This document shows, one piece after another, positions 11,073 through 21,700 of a DNA stretch of 64,000 nt. The translations under genes and the position numbers were made by a program. The notes below the pieces were generated by a model. That model saw only the letters and a program-made list of their open reading frames with translations. It made no database searches and was not told the DNA's origin. Origin of the DNA: Neostapfia colusana. Lineage: Eukaryota; Streptophyta; Magnoliopsida; Poales; Poaceae. The stretch's first letter is position 1, and each line of letters starts with the position of its first letter. The DNA is taken from the NCBI GenBank assembly GCA_030760725.1, contig JASWHV010000001.1, positions 30,439,928 through 30,503,927 on the forward strand, in the 5' to 3' direction.

Positions 11073-12605
11073 CGCATTGGTAATAGCGCACGGAATAAGG
11101 ATGGTATTACGACAAAAACTTAGGATACGGTGAGGAAACGATATTAGGCCCACATAAAGACTATAGTAGTGTAGTTCACTTAAAGTGGCAATACTAACAT
11201 ATGTGTTTTAATTCTGAATTTTCATTATGTAACGACGCACCTACGCTCTGGTAAGCATGGTAAGGAATGCCATCGAAAGCGGTTCAATTTTGGTTAGCTC
11301 CCCTGACGAGGAAAGTGGTTCAGGGCTAGATCTCACAGCTTGGTGTGAGATGTTAATATGAAACTCTTGGACTCTCCATGTTCCTGAGTTCATATGAAAC
11401 GCTGATCCCTAGCGTGCATTAGGCAAGTAAGTGGAGACCCCATCATGTGGTCAGTAACGCGATAGTGTGTTCGTCTAGAAATAGCCCAGGAGGACATACA
11501 CAGCGCTTGCCAGCGGCGTGCCCTGCAGGGCAGTAGGTGGTATCTGTTGGGTTGATAACATTCCCAACCGTGACGGCCCGTTCATGACATACTCGGGTTC
11601 CCCGTCGTGTGGTGTTGAAACACGATCACGTGCCTTGAGACGTGGCTTATCTCAAGGACGGCCGCATGGCAATGATACGGGCGTTTGTATTTACTTTCAA
11701 TTATGGAACTGCCTGAAATGAAACAACCTTTGAGTGCACCACTATTGAGTGTTTTTCTGCAGGTACTAACCACGTACGTATCCCATGTAGTACACGCGTG
11801 CGAGAGACCGTCTTAGTGCCACTGATAATACGTATATGCCGGTGTAATCCGGTTAGGATTTTTCTTTTGGTGAGGTTACGTAGTACCGACATGATTCTTA
11901 CGGTGCATCGACACCGTACTAAACATATAACCTCTTCCCTATTAAGAAATGATTCATGGACTAACTTGCAACTAAAAATGGAAGTTTGAAACAAGTAGTA
12001 GCTACTGAACTCTTATTTTGAGCTAAGATTCAAATGAGAGTATAACTAGGTGTCAAAGTTTTCAAAAACAGAGTGCTCTGTTTCTGGCAAAAATTCTTGC
12101 TGGATTTTGACAGAGCATAACTCTGAGTAGATTTAACCAATCAAGGTGTATGATACAGTTCTGGAAAGATTCTCAAGTGCTCTACAATTTATTTGTATAC
12201 CTCCAGAGCAACATCACCCTTTAAGTTGGTGAAAAGTCCAGTTGAAGGCAAACTGTTCAAAACCAGGACAGTAGCAAAAACCTCTCTGGACCTTTCTGTT
12301 TTTAAGCCATAACTTCCTATAGAAAAATATGTAAGGAGCCTATAAGTACTTGTTGGAAAGCTACTGAAGTTTACTAAAGCTTTGGTATTGAACTCAAGTC
12401 AAAATCTGTTGATAACTTGAGTAAAATTTGGAGTTTGTGTAAACTGGTGAGGGTAGTCCCGCTGATTAGTTCAGCGTACTTAAGATTTGTTTAAACATGA
12501 ATGTGGTTATGCTTTCATAAAGTTCATGACATGTTCATGTTTTACTTATCTTTACTTACTACTGAGATAGAATTTTGATTGACTCAAAATTTTGTTTCAT
12601 GCAGT
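11073..12605 (+). other. TEK2 leader between primer-binding site and gag
   Basis: About 1.5 kb without a credible gene. It is alignable by eye with the TEK5 leader, for example around the shared GTAGTACCGACAT motif (11880 here, 54588 in TEK5). It holds a splice-donor-like CAG|GTACTAAC at 11760-11770 and an acceptor-like TTTCATGCAG ending at 12604, one base before the gag ATG. Short frames such as 11798-11989 look like chance. Confidence 0.6.
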
Positions 12606-13815
12606 ATGGTACGCACACATCCTCAAATGGAGATTGGAGGTTCAAGTCGAGGTAGGAATGACTCGACTTCATCACAAGAGCCATCGCCAACCGGATTGGC
12701 TGAAATTATGGCAAAGATGAATGAAACCCTCGAAACTCTAGTTCAGCAAGGCATAAATCGAGGAGCTCAAAATCACATGCCAACCCCGAGCACGTATCTG
12801 GATTTCTTGGTGACACAACCGCCGGTGTTCTCTGAGGCGGCTGACCATTGTGAAGCAGATCACTGGTTACGTGTCATAGAGTCCAAGTTTGGGTTGATCC
12901 AATGTGATGAATTTTTGAAGACCCTATTTGCCGCTCAGCAGCTTCACGGCTTTGCTGGAGCATGGTGGGCAGACTACCTTGCTGTCCAACCAGCAGGGCA
13001 TCGTGTCACATGGGCGGAGTTCCAGACTGCATTTCGTGCTCGTTTCATTCCTGCGGGCATAATGCAAACCAGTCTGGATGAGTTCTGGAGTCTGAAGCAA
13101 GGGGACATGAGTTTTATTGAGTATGCGAAGGAATTCAATTGTTTAGCTCAATATGTCCCTGACTATGTGAAATCACCATCCATGAGGGGTTATCATTTTT
13201 ATCGAGGGCTGACTGCTAGGCTGCGATGTGAATTTGCTCAAGTTAGCCAAGAGAATTTTGATGAGTTTGTGAGCTGTGCTATCGCTCAAGAATATTATTC
13301 CAATCTCTACCTCAAAGAAAAGAGGGAGAGGGACTCATCACAGGATGAAGACAATCGTCTACCTCAGAAGTATCGGTTGGTAATCCGTTCACCTTCCGGT
13401 CGAGAGATTCCACAAGAAGTGCAATCATTCTGGGAGTGTGACGACTCTTCTACTCTACAGAGGTCTTATTCACCTCCACCGCAGCAGCAACTTAATTCTT
13501 ATGCACCTCAGTATCAACAAGGTGCACAGGAGGTTGAAGATGATCAAGGTGATTTCTCAGCAGAACCGAGTGCTGTCCCACTTCATATTGACAATGAGCT
13601 CAATGTCAATGAAGCAACTGAACCGAACAGCAACAACGTGTCTGCGGGCCCAGTTCCAAAAAGTGATCTTGGGCAGCCCAGAAAAGCTATGTCAAAAGTG
13701 GGAACAATCAATTATGTGTCAGTCGATGATCTGCCAAAGGGAGGACCTGTTCTTGCCGGCAGGTTCACCTTAAATGACAAGCCGGTTGTCATTTTATTCG
13801 ACTCTGGTGCGACAC
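12606..13815 (+). pseudogene. gag: TEK2 Gag and start of protease, zinc knuckle absent
   Basis: The start ATG at 12606 (MVRTHPQMEIGG) matches the position of the TEK5 Gag start. A longer reading from 12579 would need a TTG start. The retrotransposon Gag domain is recognisable (WLRVIESKFGL, WWADYL, WAEFQTAFRARFIP, YHFYRGL). Between Gag and the protease motif FDSGATH the frame stays open but holds Gln/Asp/Glu-rich sequence with no CX2CX4HX4C zinc knuckle. TEK5 and TEK4 both have that knuckle. One extra A in the AAA at 13818-13820 breaks the frame right after the protease active site. The protein would bind RNA poorly, if the knuckle is needed here as in related elements. Confidence 0.85.
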
Positions 13816-16800
13816 ATAAACTTCATTAGCAGGGCAACGGTGATCCGGGATCAGATCTCCACAACTGTCACAAAAGGTTCTTACTTTATTCATTCGCCAG
13901 GTGGAGACATCTCAACTAATGAAGTCGTTTCTCGAGCACCACTTTGTTTGGATGGAAAAATTTATCCTACCACCCTCATCATTCTCGAAGACCAGGGAAT
14001 CAATGCCATATTGGGAATATTATGGTTGACCTTCCATAAGGCTGTTCTGGACATCGAGGACAGGAGTGTTCACTTGGACTCTCCACTTCACGGACGTCAA
14101 ACATCGTATCTCGGCGAAGCGGTCTCCAAAGACCCGGAAGTATGTAATGCCGAGGTTTGCAAGTTAGAAGACATTACGGTAGTCCGTGAATATCCGGACG
14201 TGTTTCCTGAAGATCTTCCAGGTCTACCACCTGAGCGCGAGGTGGAGTTCAAAATAGAGTTGATACCGGGAACCACGCCGATCTCTCGGAGACCATACAA
14301 AATGGCTCCGAGTGAGTTAGCAGAATTGAAGGAGCAACTCAAGGATCTGATGGACAAGGGGTTTATTCGTCCAAGTTCATCACCATGGGGTTGCTCAGCT
14401 TTATTTGTGAAGAAGAAGGATGAGACGCTGAGGCTATGCGTCGATTATCGTCCTTTGAATGCTGTGACCATAAAGAACAAGTATCCACTACCAAGAATTG
14501 ATATCCTCTTCGATCAGCTAGTGGGTGCTAAAGTCTTCTCCAAGATGGACTTAAGGTCGGGATATCATCAAATCAAGATTCGAGCGGAAGATATCCCGAA
14601 AACAGCATTCTCGACAAGATATGGACTCTATGAGTATCTTGTCATGTCATTTGGGTTGACCAATGCTCCGGCTCACTTTATGTATCTTATGAACTCGGTG
14701 TTCATGCCGGAGCTGGGTCAGTTCGTCGTGGTATTCATCGACGACATCTTGGTTTATTCCAAATCAGAAGAGGAACATGCTAAACATTTGCATATTGTGC
14801 TCCAACGACTGAGGGATCATAAACTCTATGCAAAGTTTAGATGTGAATTCTGGATCAACCAAATGCCATTTCTTGGGCATATTATTTCTGCAGAAGGCAT
14901 TGCTGTTGATCCAAGCAAGATTGAACAAGTGCTGAAGTGGAAGTCTCCAACATCAGTCCATGAAGTTCGTAGCTTCTTGGGTTTGGCGGGATATTACCGG
15001 AGGTTCATCCCGAGCTTCTCAAAGATCTCCAAACCTATGACAGAGCTGCTGAAGAAGGGCATCAAGTATGATTGGAGCAAGCCATGTGAGGAAGCTTTTC
15101 AAGCGTTGGTGAAACACCTCACAACAGCCCCGGTTCTAGCTCAACCGGATACAACCAAGCCTTTTGATGTTTATTGTGATGCATCCGGCGTCGGGCTTGG
15201 TTGTGTACTCATGCAAGGAGGACGTGTGGTCGCATATGGATCAAGGCAATTACGGAATCATGAGCAACATTATCCATCTCATGATCTCGAGCTTGCTGCC
15301 GTGGTACTAGCTTTGAAGACGTGGAGACATTACCTATTGGGAAATCTGGTTCATCTCTACACCGACCACAAAAGTTTGAAGTACATATTCACTAAGAAGG
15401 AGTTGAATATGCGACAATGGCGATGGTTGGAGCTGATCAAGGACTATGAGATTGAAATTCATTATCATCCGGGCAAGGCAAATGTGGTTGCCGATGCACT
15501 CAGCCGGAAGTCTCATATTCATAACCTGACCATTACGCTGCTAGAAGAGGAAGAACCAAGTCTCTACTTGGTTCCATATGGAGCTCTACATAATCTAGCT
15601 CTCATACCCACAATAAGAGAGGAGGTTATGGAAGCTCAAAAGAAAGACAAGGGCATGGCTCATATCAGAAGGAGATTGAAGAACGGGGAAATGAGATGTT
15701 TCCGGTTAGATGATGAAGGCACTCTATGGTTCAAGGACCGGATAGTCGTACCCCGTGATATGAGGCTGCGAAACAAAATTTTGTATGAGGCTCACTTATC
15801 CAAATTTTCTATTCATCCGGGCAGTAACAAGATGTATCAAGAATTGAGAACTAAATTTTGGTGGACCCGAATGAAGAGAGAAGTTGCTAAATACGTATCT
15901 GAATGTGATACGTGTCGGCGAGTTAAAGCCGACCACATGTAGAAAGCGGGGACCTTACAACCGCTAAGCGTTCCGGCATGGAAGTGGGAGGATATTAGTA
16001 TGGACTTCATTGTTGGACTACCTATCACAGCTAATAAGCATGATTCGATTTGGGTAATCGTGGATCGGTTAACCAAATCAGCACACTTCATTCCGGTGCA
16101 TACCAAATATAACGCCAAAAAGTATGCGGAGTTGTACATAGACCGAATCTTTTGCTTGTATGGAGTTCCCCGTACCATTGTCACCGACAGAGGATCGCTG
16201 TTCGTGTCCTGCTTCTGGGAACAGCTACACGCATCCTTGGGAACTAAATTGATTTGAAGCTCCGCGTACCATCCTCAAACCGATGGGCAAACTGAGAGGG
16301 TGAATCAAATCCTTGAGGATATGCTAAGGGCGTGTGCCATCCACCACGGTAAGGGCTGGGATGATCACTTACCGTTGGCGGAGTTCTCGTATAACAACGG
16401 TTATCAAACAAGCATAAAAATGGCACCTTATGAAGCTCTCTACGGCCGGAAGTGCCGCACACCCTTGAACTGGTGTGAAGCTGGCGAGAGAGTGATTTAC
16501 GGGGTTGATCTCGTAAATGAAGCTGAAGAGCGGGTAAGGCTTATTCAAGCAAATCTGAAAGCCGCTCAGTCCAGACAAAAGAGCTATGCGGATAGGAGAC
16601 GTCGTCCTCTGGATTTCCATGTTGGGGACCACGTATACCTCCGCGTATCTCCTATGAAGGGCATTTACCGATTCGGAGTGAAAGGGAAATTAGCTCCGCG
16701 CTTTATCGGTCCCTTCGTCATCATTGAAAGATGTGGACCCGTAGCATACCGTTTGGAGCGGCCGGCAACCTTAGCCGGAGTTCATAACGTCTTCCACATA

Positions 16801-17049
16801 TCCCAATTGCAGAAGTGTTTGAAAGTTCCAACAGAGATTCTCACGGAAGGCATAGCAGATCTGAAGCCGGACCTCACTTATGTTGAGCGACCAACCCGGA
16901 TAATTGATGAGAAGACTCGCGAAACAAGAAATCGGACGTTGCGATTTTTCAAAGTGCCATGGGAAAATCACACGTCCGAGGAAGCTACATGGGAAAGCGA
17001 GGAGTATTTGCAACGCAATCATCCGGAGTTGTTAGAGGCTTTTACTTAG
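13816..17049 (+). pseudogene. pol: TEK2 pol: protease, RT, RNase H, integrase, chromodomain
   Basis: After the 1-nt frameshift the frame continues with protease, reverse transcriptase (VCVDYRPLN-type region, FIDDILVYS catalytic motif), RNase H (YCDASGVGLG, TDHKSLKYIF), the integrase zinc region (HLSKFSIHPG ... CDTCRR), the integrase core and a chromodomain-like end (KVPWENH ... EATWESEEYL). Two in-frame stops interrupt it: TAG at 15940-15942 after KADHM, and TGA at 16255-16257 where TEK5 has Arg. One in-frame codon is missing in RT (AKFRCEFW against AKFSKCEFW in TEK1 and TEK5). Everything from 13822 to 17049 is otherwise in one frame, so decay is slight. As it stands it cannot yield full-length Pol. 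Confidence 0.92.
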
Positions 17050-17081
17050 CAGTTGTCCTCTCCATTTTGTCCTTAATCATG

Positions 17082-17098
17082 AATCTCGGGACGAGATT
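17082..17098 (+). other. conserved inverted repeat upstream of the TEK2 polypurine tract
   Basis: AATCTCG-GGA-CGAGATT, a perfect 7-bp stem. It begins 32 nt after the pol stop and ends 6 nt before the polypurine core. Confidence 0.85.
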
Positions 17099-17104
17099 CC
17101 TTTT

Positions 17105-17117
17105 AAGGGGGGAGGAA
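17105..17117 (+). other. TEK2 polypurine tract
   Basis: AAGGGGGGAGGAA directly precedes the 3' LTR start. Confidence 0.92.
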
Positions 17118-20100
17118 TGTAAAAGTCCCAAAACTTGTAAATAGAAAACTTGAGCTATGAATAAAGTTGAGTTTATATGCAAGAAATGGGATCTACAAAA
17201 ACTTCTGTATACTCATGAAAGTGTTGGCATGTGCAATAAAACTTTGAATTCAGTTTGAACTAAGAGGTGCACTTCAAAAGAAGAAGGGCATTTTCAAAAG
17301 AGGAAAAAAATTCAAAACTGTTGTTTGAAAAAGTGTATTTGCAATAGCCAACTCAAGAATCAGGTGGCATATTTGAGTTCCTCAGGTTCAAATTATGAGG
17401 GAGACCAATTTGGAGGAAATTTGGAGGTGCTTTGATATGAATATCAAAGGAACTTGTAAAATTCATCCAAATTTGAATTTAAATTTGAAACTGTGGCATA
17501 AATTGTCAAATGGCAAGATGGATTTTGAATTTGGATCCCTCACGGCTGAATTTACGAGGTGTCAAAATTTGGAGATCTTTTGGGGGCCAGTGAGGAGCTG
17601 TGGGACCCACCTGTCATGGACTAAAAAAAGAGGAGACTTTCAACCGAAGCAAACAGTTTGCTCTGTTCATACCCGAGCCCGAAGCAAGCCAGCGCGAGGC
17701 GCCACCGAGAGCTGCGGCCGACGCCAACTCCTCACTGAAGCAGCATGCTGGAGAGCTGCTCGTGGCGCTTTAACTCTCGGCGTGATCCATCCCCGAGTGA
17801 TCGAGTCCCCATTCGCTGCTTCTTCCCCACGCAAGAAAGAAAATCGGGCCGCCGCTCGTAGCCGCCTCGGGTCCTTGATCGGGAAACCGCCAGGCTTGTG
17901 CCACAGCGCCTCCAAAGCCGAAAAATCGACACCAGGGGACTTCCCTCTGCTCTCTCGGCACAAACCCGAGGAGTTTTCCGCTGCCCCGACCAAGAACCGT
18001 GCGTTCATGTGCTGACCGAGAGCAAAAACCCGAACGGGCTCATGTTAACAGCCTACCCCAGACACTTTCAAGCCCGAATGAGAGCCCTCTCGGACGCGCT
18101 AGGATCCCCTGATGCTCGTCCCCGAAGCTCAAGCCGTGACATGATCCACCGAGCGCGAATTTGAAGAAAGTTCCCCGGCGGGCACGAACTGACCTCCCGG
18201 CACGGTAACTTCAAATTCACCCGCTACCCTGATTCTTAGCTCGTCAATTCTTGCACACAGGACCGCCACTAGTCGGCGATCATTAGCCCTTCATAACCCT
18301 AGCAGGAAAAACGCACGTAGACTGCACAAATTCTAGATTTTCCGAGCTCCACCGTGAAAGAAGTCTCGGGCGCACGGTGAACCCCCACTTGCTGCCGTTT
18401 CCGAGCCACGTTGAGTCTATGCCGAGCTAGCCCATCCTCTGCTGGTGCTTTTGGGCAGTTCGGTTGAGATGTTAGCGGGCTACAAGGGCCGGGTGACAGC
18501 GCCGGTCGTCACCGAAGGCCGCGGCTCGTCGCCGGCCTACTTCCGGCCACCGGCAGCCCGAGCCAACCCCGTAGACATGTTCCCCGACCCTGAAAACCCC
18601 CAGGCAGCGAGTCTCCGGCCGAGAGGCGGCCGGGAAGCCGGGTCCGGCGAGCTCCAGTGGAGCGCCGGCGAGGGGGAGGCGCGGGAGCGGGAGGAAGAAG
18701 AAGACCCCCACCGGGCCCACGTGTCAGCAGCTGAAGATTAAAAATCCGGATCAGCTGTGGCGTGTGATCCAGTGTGGTGGCGCGGAAAAAGGTCTGTGGC
18801 CCCGTGTGGCGCGATCCCAGCGGTTGACACGTGGGGATGGGGCCACTGTCAGAGTTTAAACATTTCTCCGATTTAATTTGAAATCCAGACTTAGTTCAAA
18901 CTATAGAACCTCATAACTTTTGCTAGGAAGCTCCAAATTTAGTGATTCAAATTGTGTTGGATTCAGGATGAAAAGATCTATCCAAATATGCAACCCAATT
19001 TGCATGAAAACCAATAGAAAATTCTGGAAAATTCTTTAAAACGTTTCAGCAAAAGAATTCTAAAGGGAGTTTGGTTCATCCAAAATTCCCCAAATTTTGC
19101 CAGAATATTCTTAAGGATATTAGGAGACTCCTGTAGAAGTTTCAGCTCATTTGGAGTTGAATTAGTTAGGATAATTATAATTTCAAGTTTCTGTATTCAA
19201 ATGAATACAGAAACATTTTCAGGGAATTTCCAAAACTTGGAAATTCAGTTCTGGGCATTCCTTAGCTCCAAAATTCCTAGGAAAATTCATGCATACTCCA
19301 TGATCTATGTATGAAATTATGGTTCACTTGGATTTGCATGGAAGTGCAAATTTATTCAAAATTAATTCCTTTTGGCTTAGATGCTTAAGGAATTATTCTG
19401 GGGGATCTACTTAGTGAAATATTCTGAATTTTGGTCCAGAGGACTTTATTGTGACAAGGAACTCACAAGAAAATTTCCAGCTCCATTGGAGCCCTGTATC
19501 AGTAGTGTTCTGTTCCACCATTAGTTGATCCCCACCCAAATGATGAAACCCCACTCATCACTTGATCCTAGTACTTAAACACCAGCCCAGACCACTAACA
19601 CCAGTTTTATTTTAAATTCTTAAACAAAGTTCCAGTTTCAAACTTGTCTGTAGAACTTGTTAGCAAAAGTTTTACAATTAAACATATGTGCATGTTCATA
19701 ACGTGTTGTGATTAAACGTGGAAGAGTGGGAGAGAAGCTAAGCTTGAATCAAGGAGCAAGAAGGGCAGGGATTGAACTTAAAGTCATCAGCAACTAACTT
19801 CATATCATCTGACTTTAGTCACCTGCAAAACCAAGGCAAGCCCCGGTTTGCATTTAAGTTGTTTTCTAAAGTTTTTCATTTGTTCACTACTATGGGTCAA
19901 AGTTTGTATATGCATTAGGTCAAGGATGTTTTATACTCCACTTGCATAACCAAACATGAACCCTGAGGTCAAGGGTAGCATTGTGTCATCGCTGTAGAAT
20001 AAGGCCATGCTAAATAGACTAGGGCATCAGGTAGAAGACGAGTAGTTGGAATCTACTCGTGAGCTATAGTTCAGAATATCATAAGTGTGGTTGGGAAGGA

Positions 20101-21244
20101 GAGCAAACTAAAGTTTACATTTGTAAAGATGAGACCGGGCAGAGGTGTTAGACAGCGACAAGACGAGGTCTTGGTCGAGTAGCTCTGCCTGTTGCGTTCA
20201 AGGACCGAAGCGTATGCGGCCCTGGGAGCAAGTATTGAGTTGTGTACCGGATGCTTACTGATATATGGGAACCAGGAAACCGATGTACCAGGTTCACTAG
20301 ATTGTAGAGGCATACCACATTGTCTCGTTAGACCTATGAGCCCGAGACGGCGCGACCGGTTCTACAGTTTAGTGGCCTGAGAAAGGTTGCCACATACGAC
20401 GTAATGAAGGACGCCAGAGTTGGGTCTTCAGATGCGGGCGTATGTGTCGAGTTATCCAGGTAGTGTTTGATTCAAATCACCGTCCCTCACGGTTATGAGT
20501 ACCGCTTGCTCATTGCACTGTGACGTAGTAATCAAGTTGTATGGAAATAGTTTGCAAAGTTTTAATTGCTGTTATGGTAATTGTAAATTGCATGAAAACC
20601 ATGTTTGAAGTAGAGATAGAGCAAACAAAAGTTATTTAACACCTTGGGACAAGTAACATTGGAACAAAGCGTTTGTCGTTTGATTGTGGAGTTCCAATGT
20701 TGCTGGGCGCAAGGTCACTATTATTATGGCTAAAATCTGAAAGTTAAGGATGAACTCGTAGGCGAGTCTTTTCGCAAATGACAGGCTTAAGTCTTTGGTT
20801 ACTTTCATGTAGAGTTTCATGTCTTAGGAGAGACGGTTAAGTCTTGCTGAGCCTTTGTGCTCACTCTTGCTATATAAGTGGTTTTGCAGGTAAACCTTGA
20901 CACTACTAAAGAAGGTTGTCCGGTGAGACTTGGGAACTTCCGAGTCATGTCACACTTGGAGAACCTAGCTGCTGCCATGTCTTCGTGTTGCTAGCGAGAG
21001 GAGTCCGCGGGCTGTATCTCTTCTCGAGTGCTTCTTAGATATTCATCGTGAGCTGTTTATAGACTTCCGCTGTAGCTATTTTATGTAAATTATTTATAAA
21101 GAATAATTGTAAGCTTCCACTTTTGATTTATGTAATACTGTGTTCCTTATATGTGTGCTGTTGGGTGCCGCATAACACGGCACCACCCAATGCGATTCCT
21201 CGGGCGAGGCGGCACGGCCCTGTGATGGGGGTCGGGCCCTCTCA
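17118..21244 (+). repeat. TEK2 3' LTR
   Basis: A second copy of 6934-11057 (4127 bp), starting TGTAAAAGTCCC and ending GGGCCCTCTCA. It differs by scattered substitutions and single-base indels, for example near 17519-17560 and 17735-17770. No gene is seen. Confidence 0.95.
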
Positions 21245-21249
21245 ATTGT
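21245..21249. repeat. TEK2 target-site duplication, right copy
   Basis: ATTGT, identical to 6929-6933. Confidence 0.93.
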
Positions 21250-21700
21250 CCTCATCATCTCAATGAGAGTTCTGTTCTTCCTTTCGGCTACTCCGTTTTG
21301 TTGAGGAGTATACAGTGCTGAAAATTTGTGTTTTATCCCTTCTTCGTTTAGATACTCCTCAACTTGGGTGTTCTTGAATTCTATCCCATTGTTACTTTGT
21401 ATGTTCTTGATCTTCAATGAGAATTCATTTTGGGCACGCTTGATGAACTTCTTGAGGGTTCCTTGAGTTTCTGTATCATGCAAAAAGAAAACCCACGTGA
21501 AGCGTGAAAAATCATCAACAATGACTAGACCATATTTATTACCGCCGATGCTTATGTAAGAAATTGGACCGAATAGATCCATGTGGAGGAGCTCAAGCGG
21601 TCTTGTTGTAGTCATGACAATCTTCGCGGGATGGGATGCTCCTACTTACTTCCCTGCTTCGCATGCTCTACAAGGCCGGTACCAAGCACTCTTCCTTGAC
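21250..21700 (-). pseudogene. pol: SIR1 integrase fragment, split by TEK2
   Basis: The minus strand shows the copia integrase core: PLELLHMDLFGP, KYGLVIVDDFSRFTWV, QSNNGIEFKN and PQQNGVAERKNRTL, carrying the D, D and E regions. It is cut at 21250 by TEK2. Across the TEK2 insertion the frame resumes at about 6928 with a different part of integrase, so roughly 40-60 residues after the NGVAERKNRT motif are missing independently of TEK2. Upstream, about 21640-21690 holds a remnant of the CxxC zinc region (ACEAGK) joined directly to protease sequence. The C-terminal protease and most of the pre-integrase domain are therefore also deleted. Confidence 0.85.

Larger units (their letters stand above)
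6934..21244 (+). mobile_element. TEK2: complete but mutated Tekay-type chromovirus, 14.3 kb
   Basis: Both LTRs (6934-11057 and 17118-21244) are present with TG...CA ends, flanked by the 5-bp duplication ATTGT. Between them lie the initiator-Met primer-binding site, a 1.5 kb leader, gag, protease, reverse transcriptase, RNase H, integrase, a chromodomain-like tail, the hairpin and the polypurine tract. It sits in the integrase region of SIR1 in the opposite orientation. Coding breaks are one 1-nt insertion in protease and two nonsense codons in pol. The LTRs differ by roughly 1.5-2% in the first ~650 bp compared by eye, so insertion is geologically recent. Unlike TEK4 and TEK5 it has no upstream ORF, and its Gag lacks a zinc knuckle. 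Confidence 0.95.

Noticed and set aside
13800..13830. Programmed frameshift between Gag and Pol in TEK2
   Set aside because: The shift falls just after the protease active site and is one extra A compared with TEK5 and TEK4, which are single-frame at that place. A mutation explains it.
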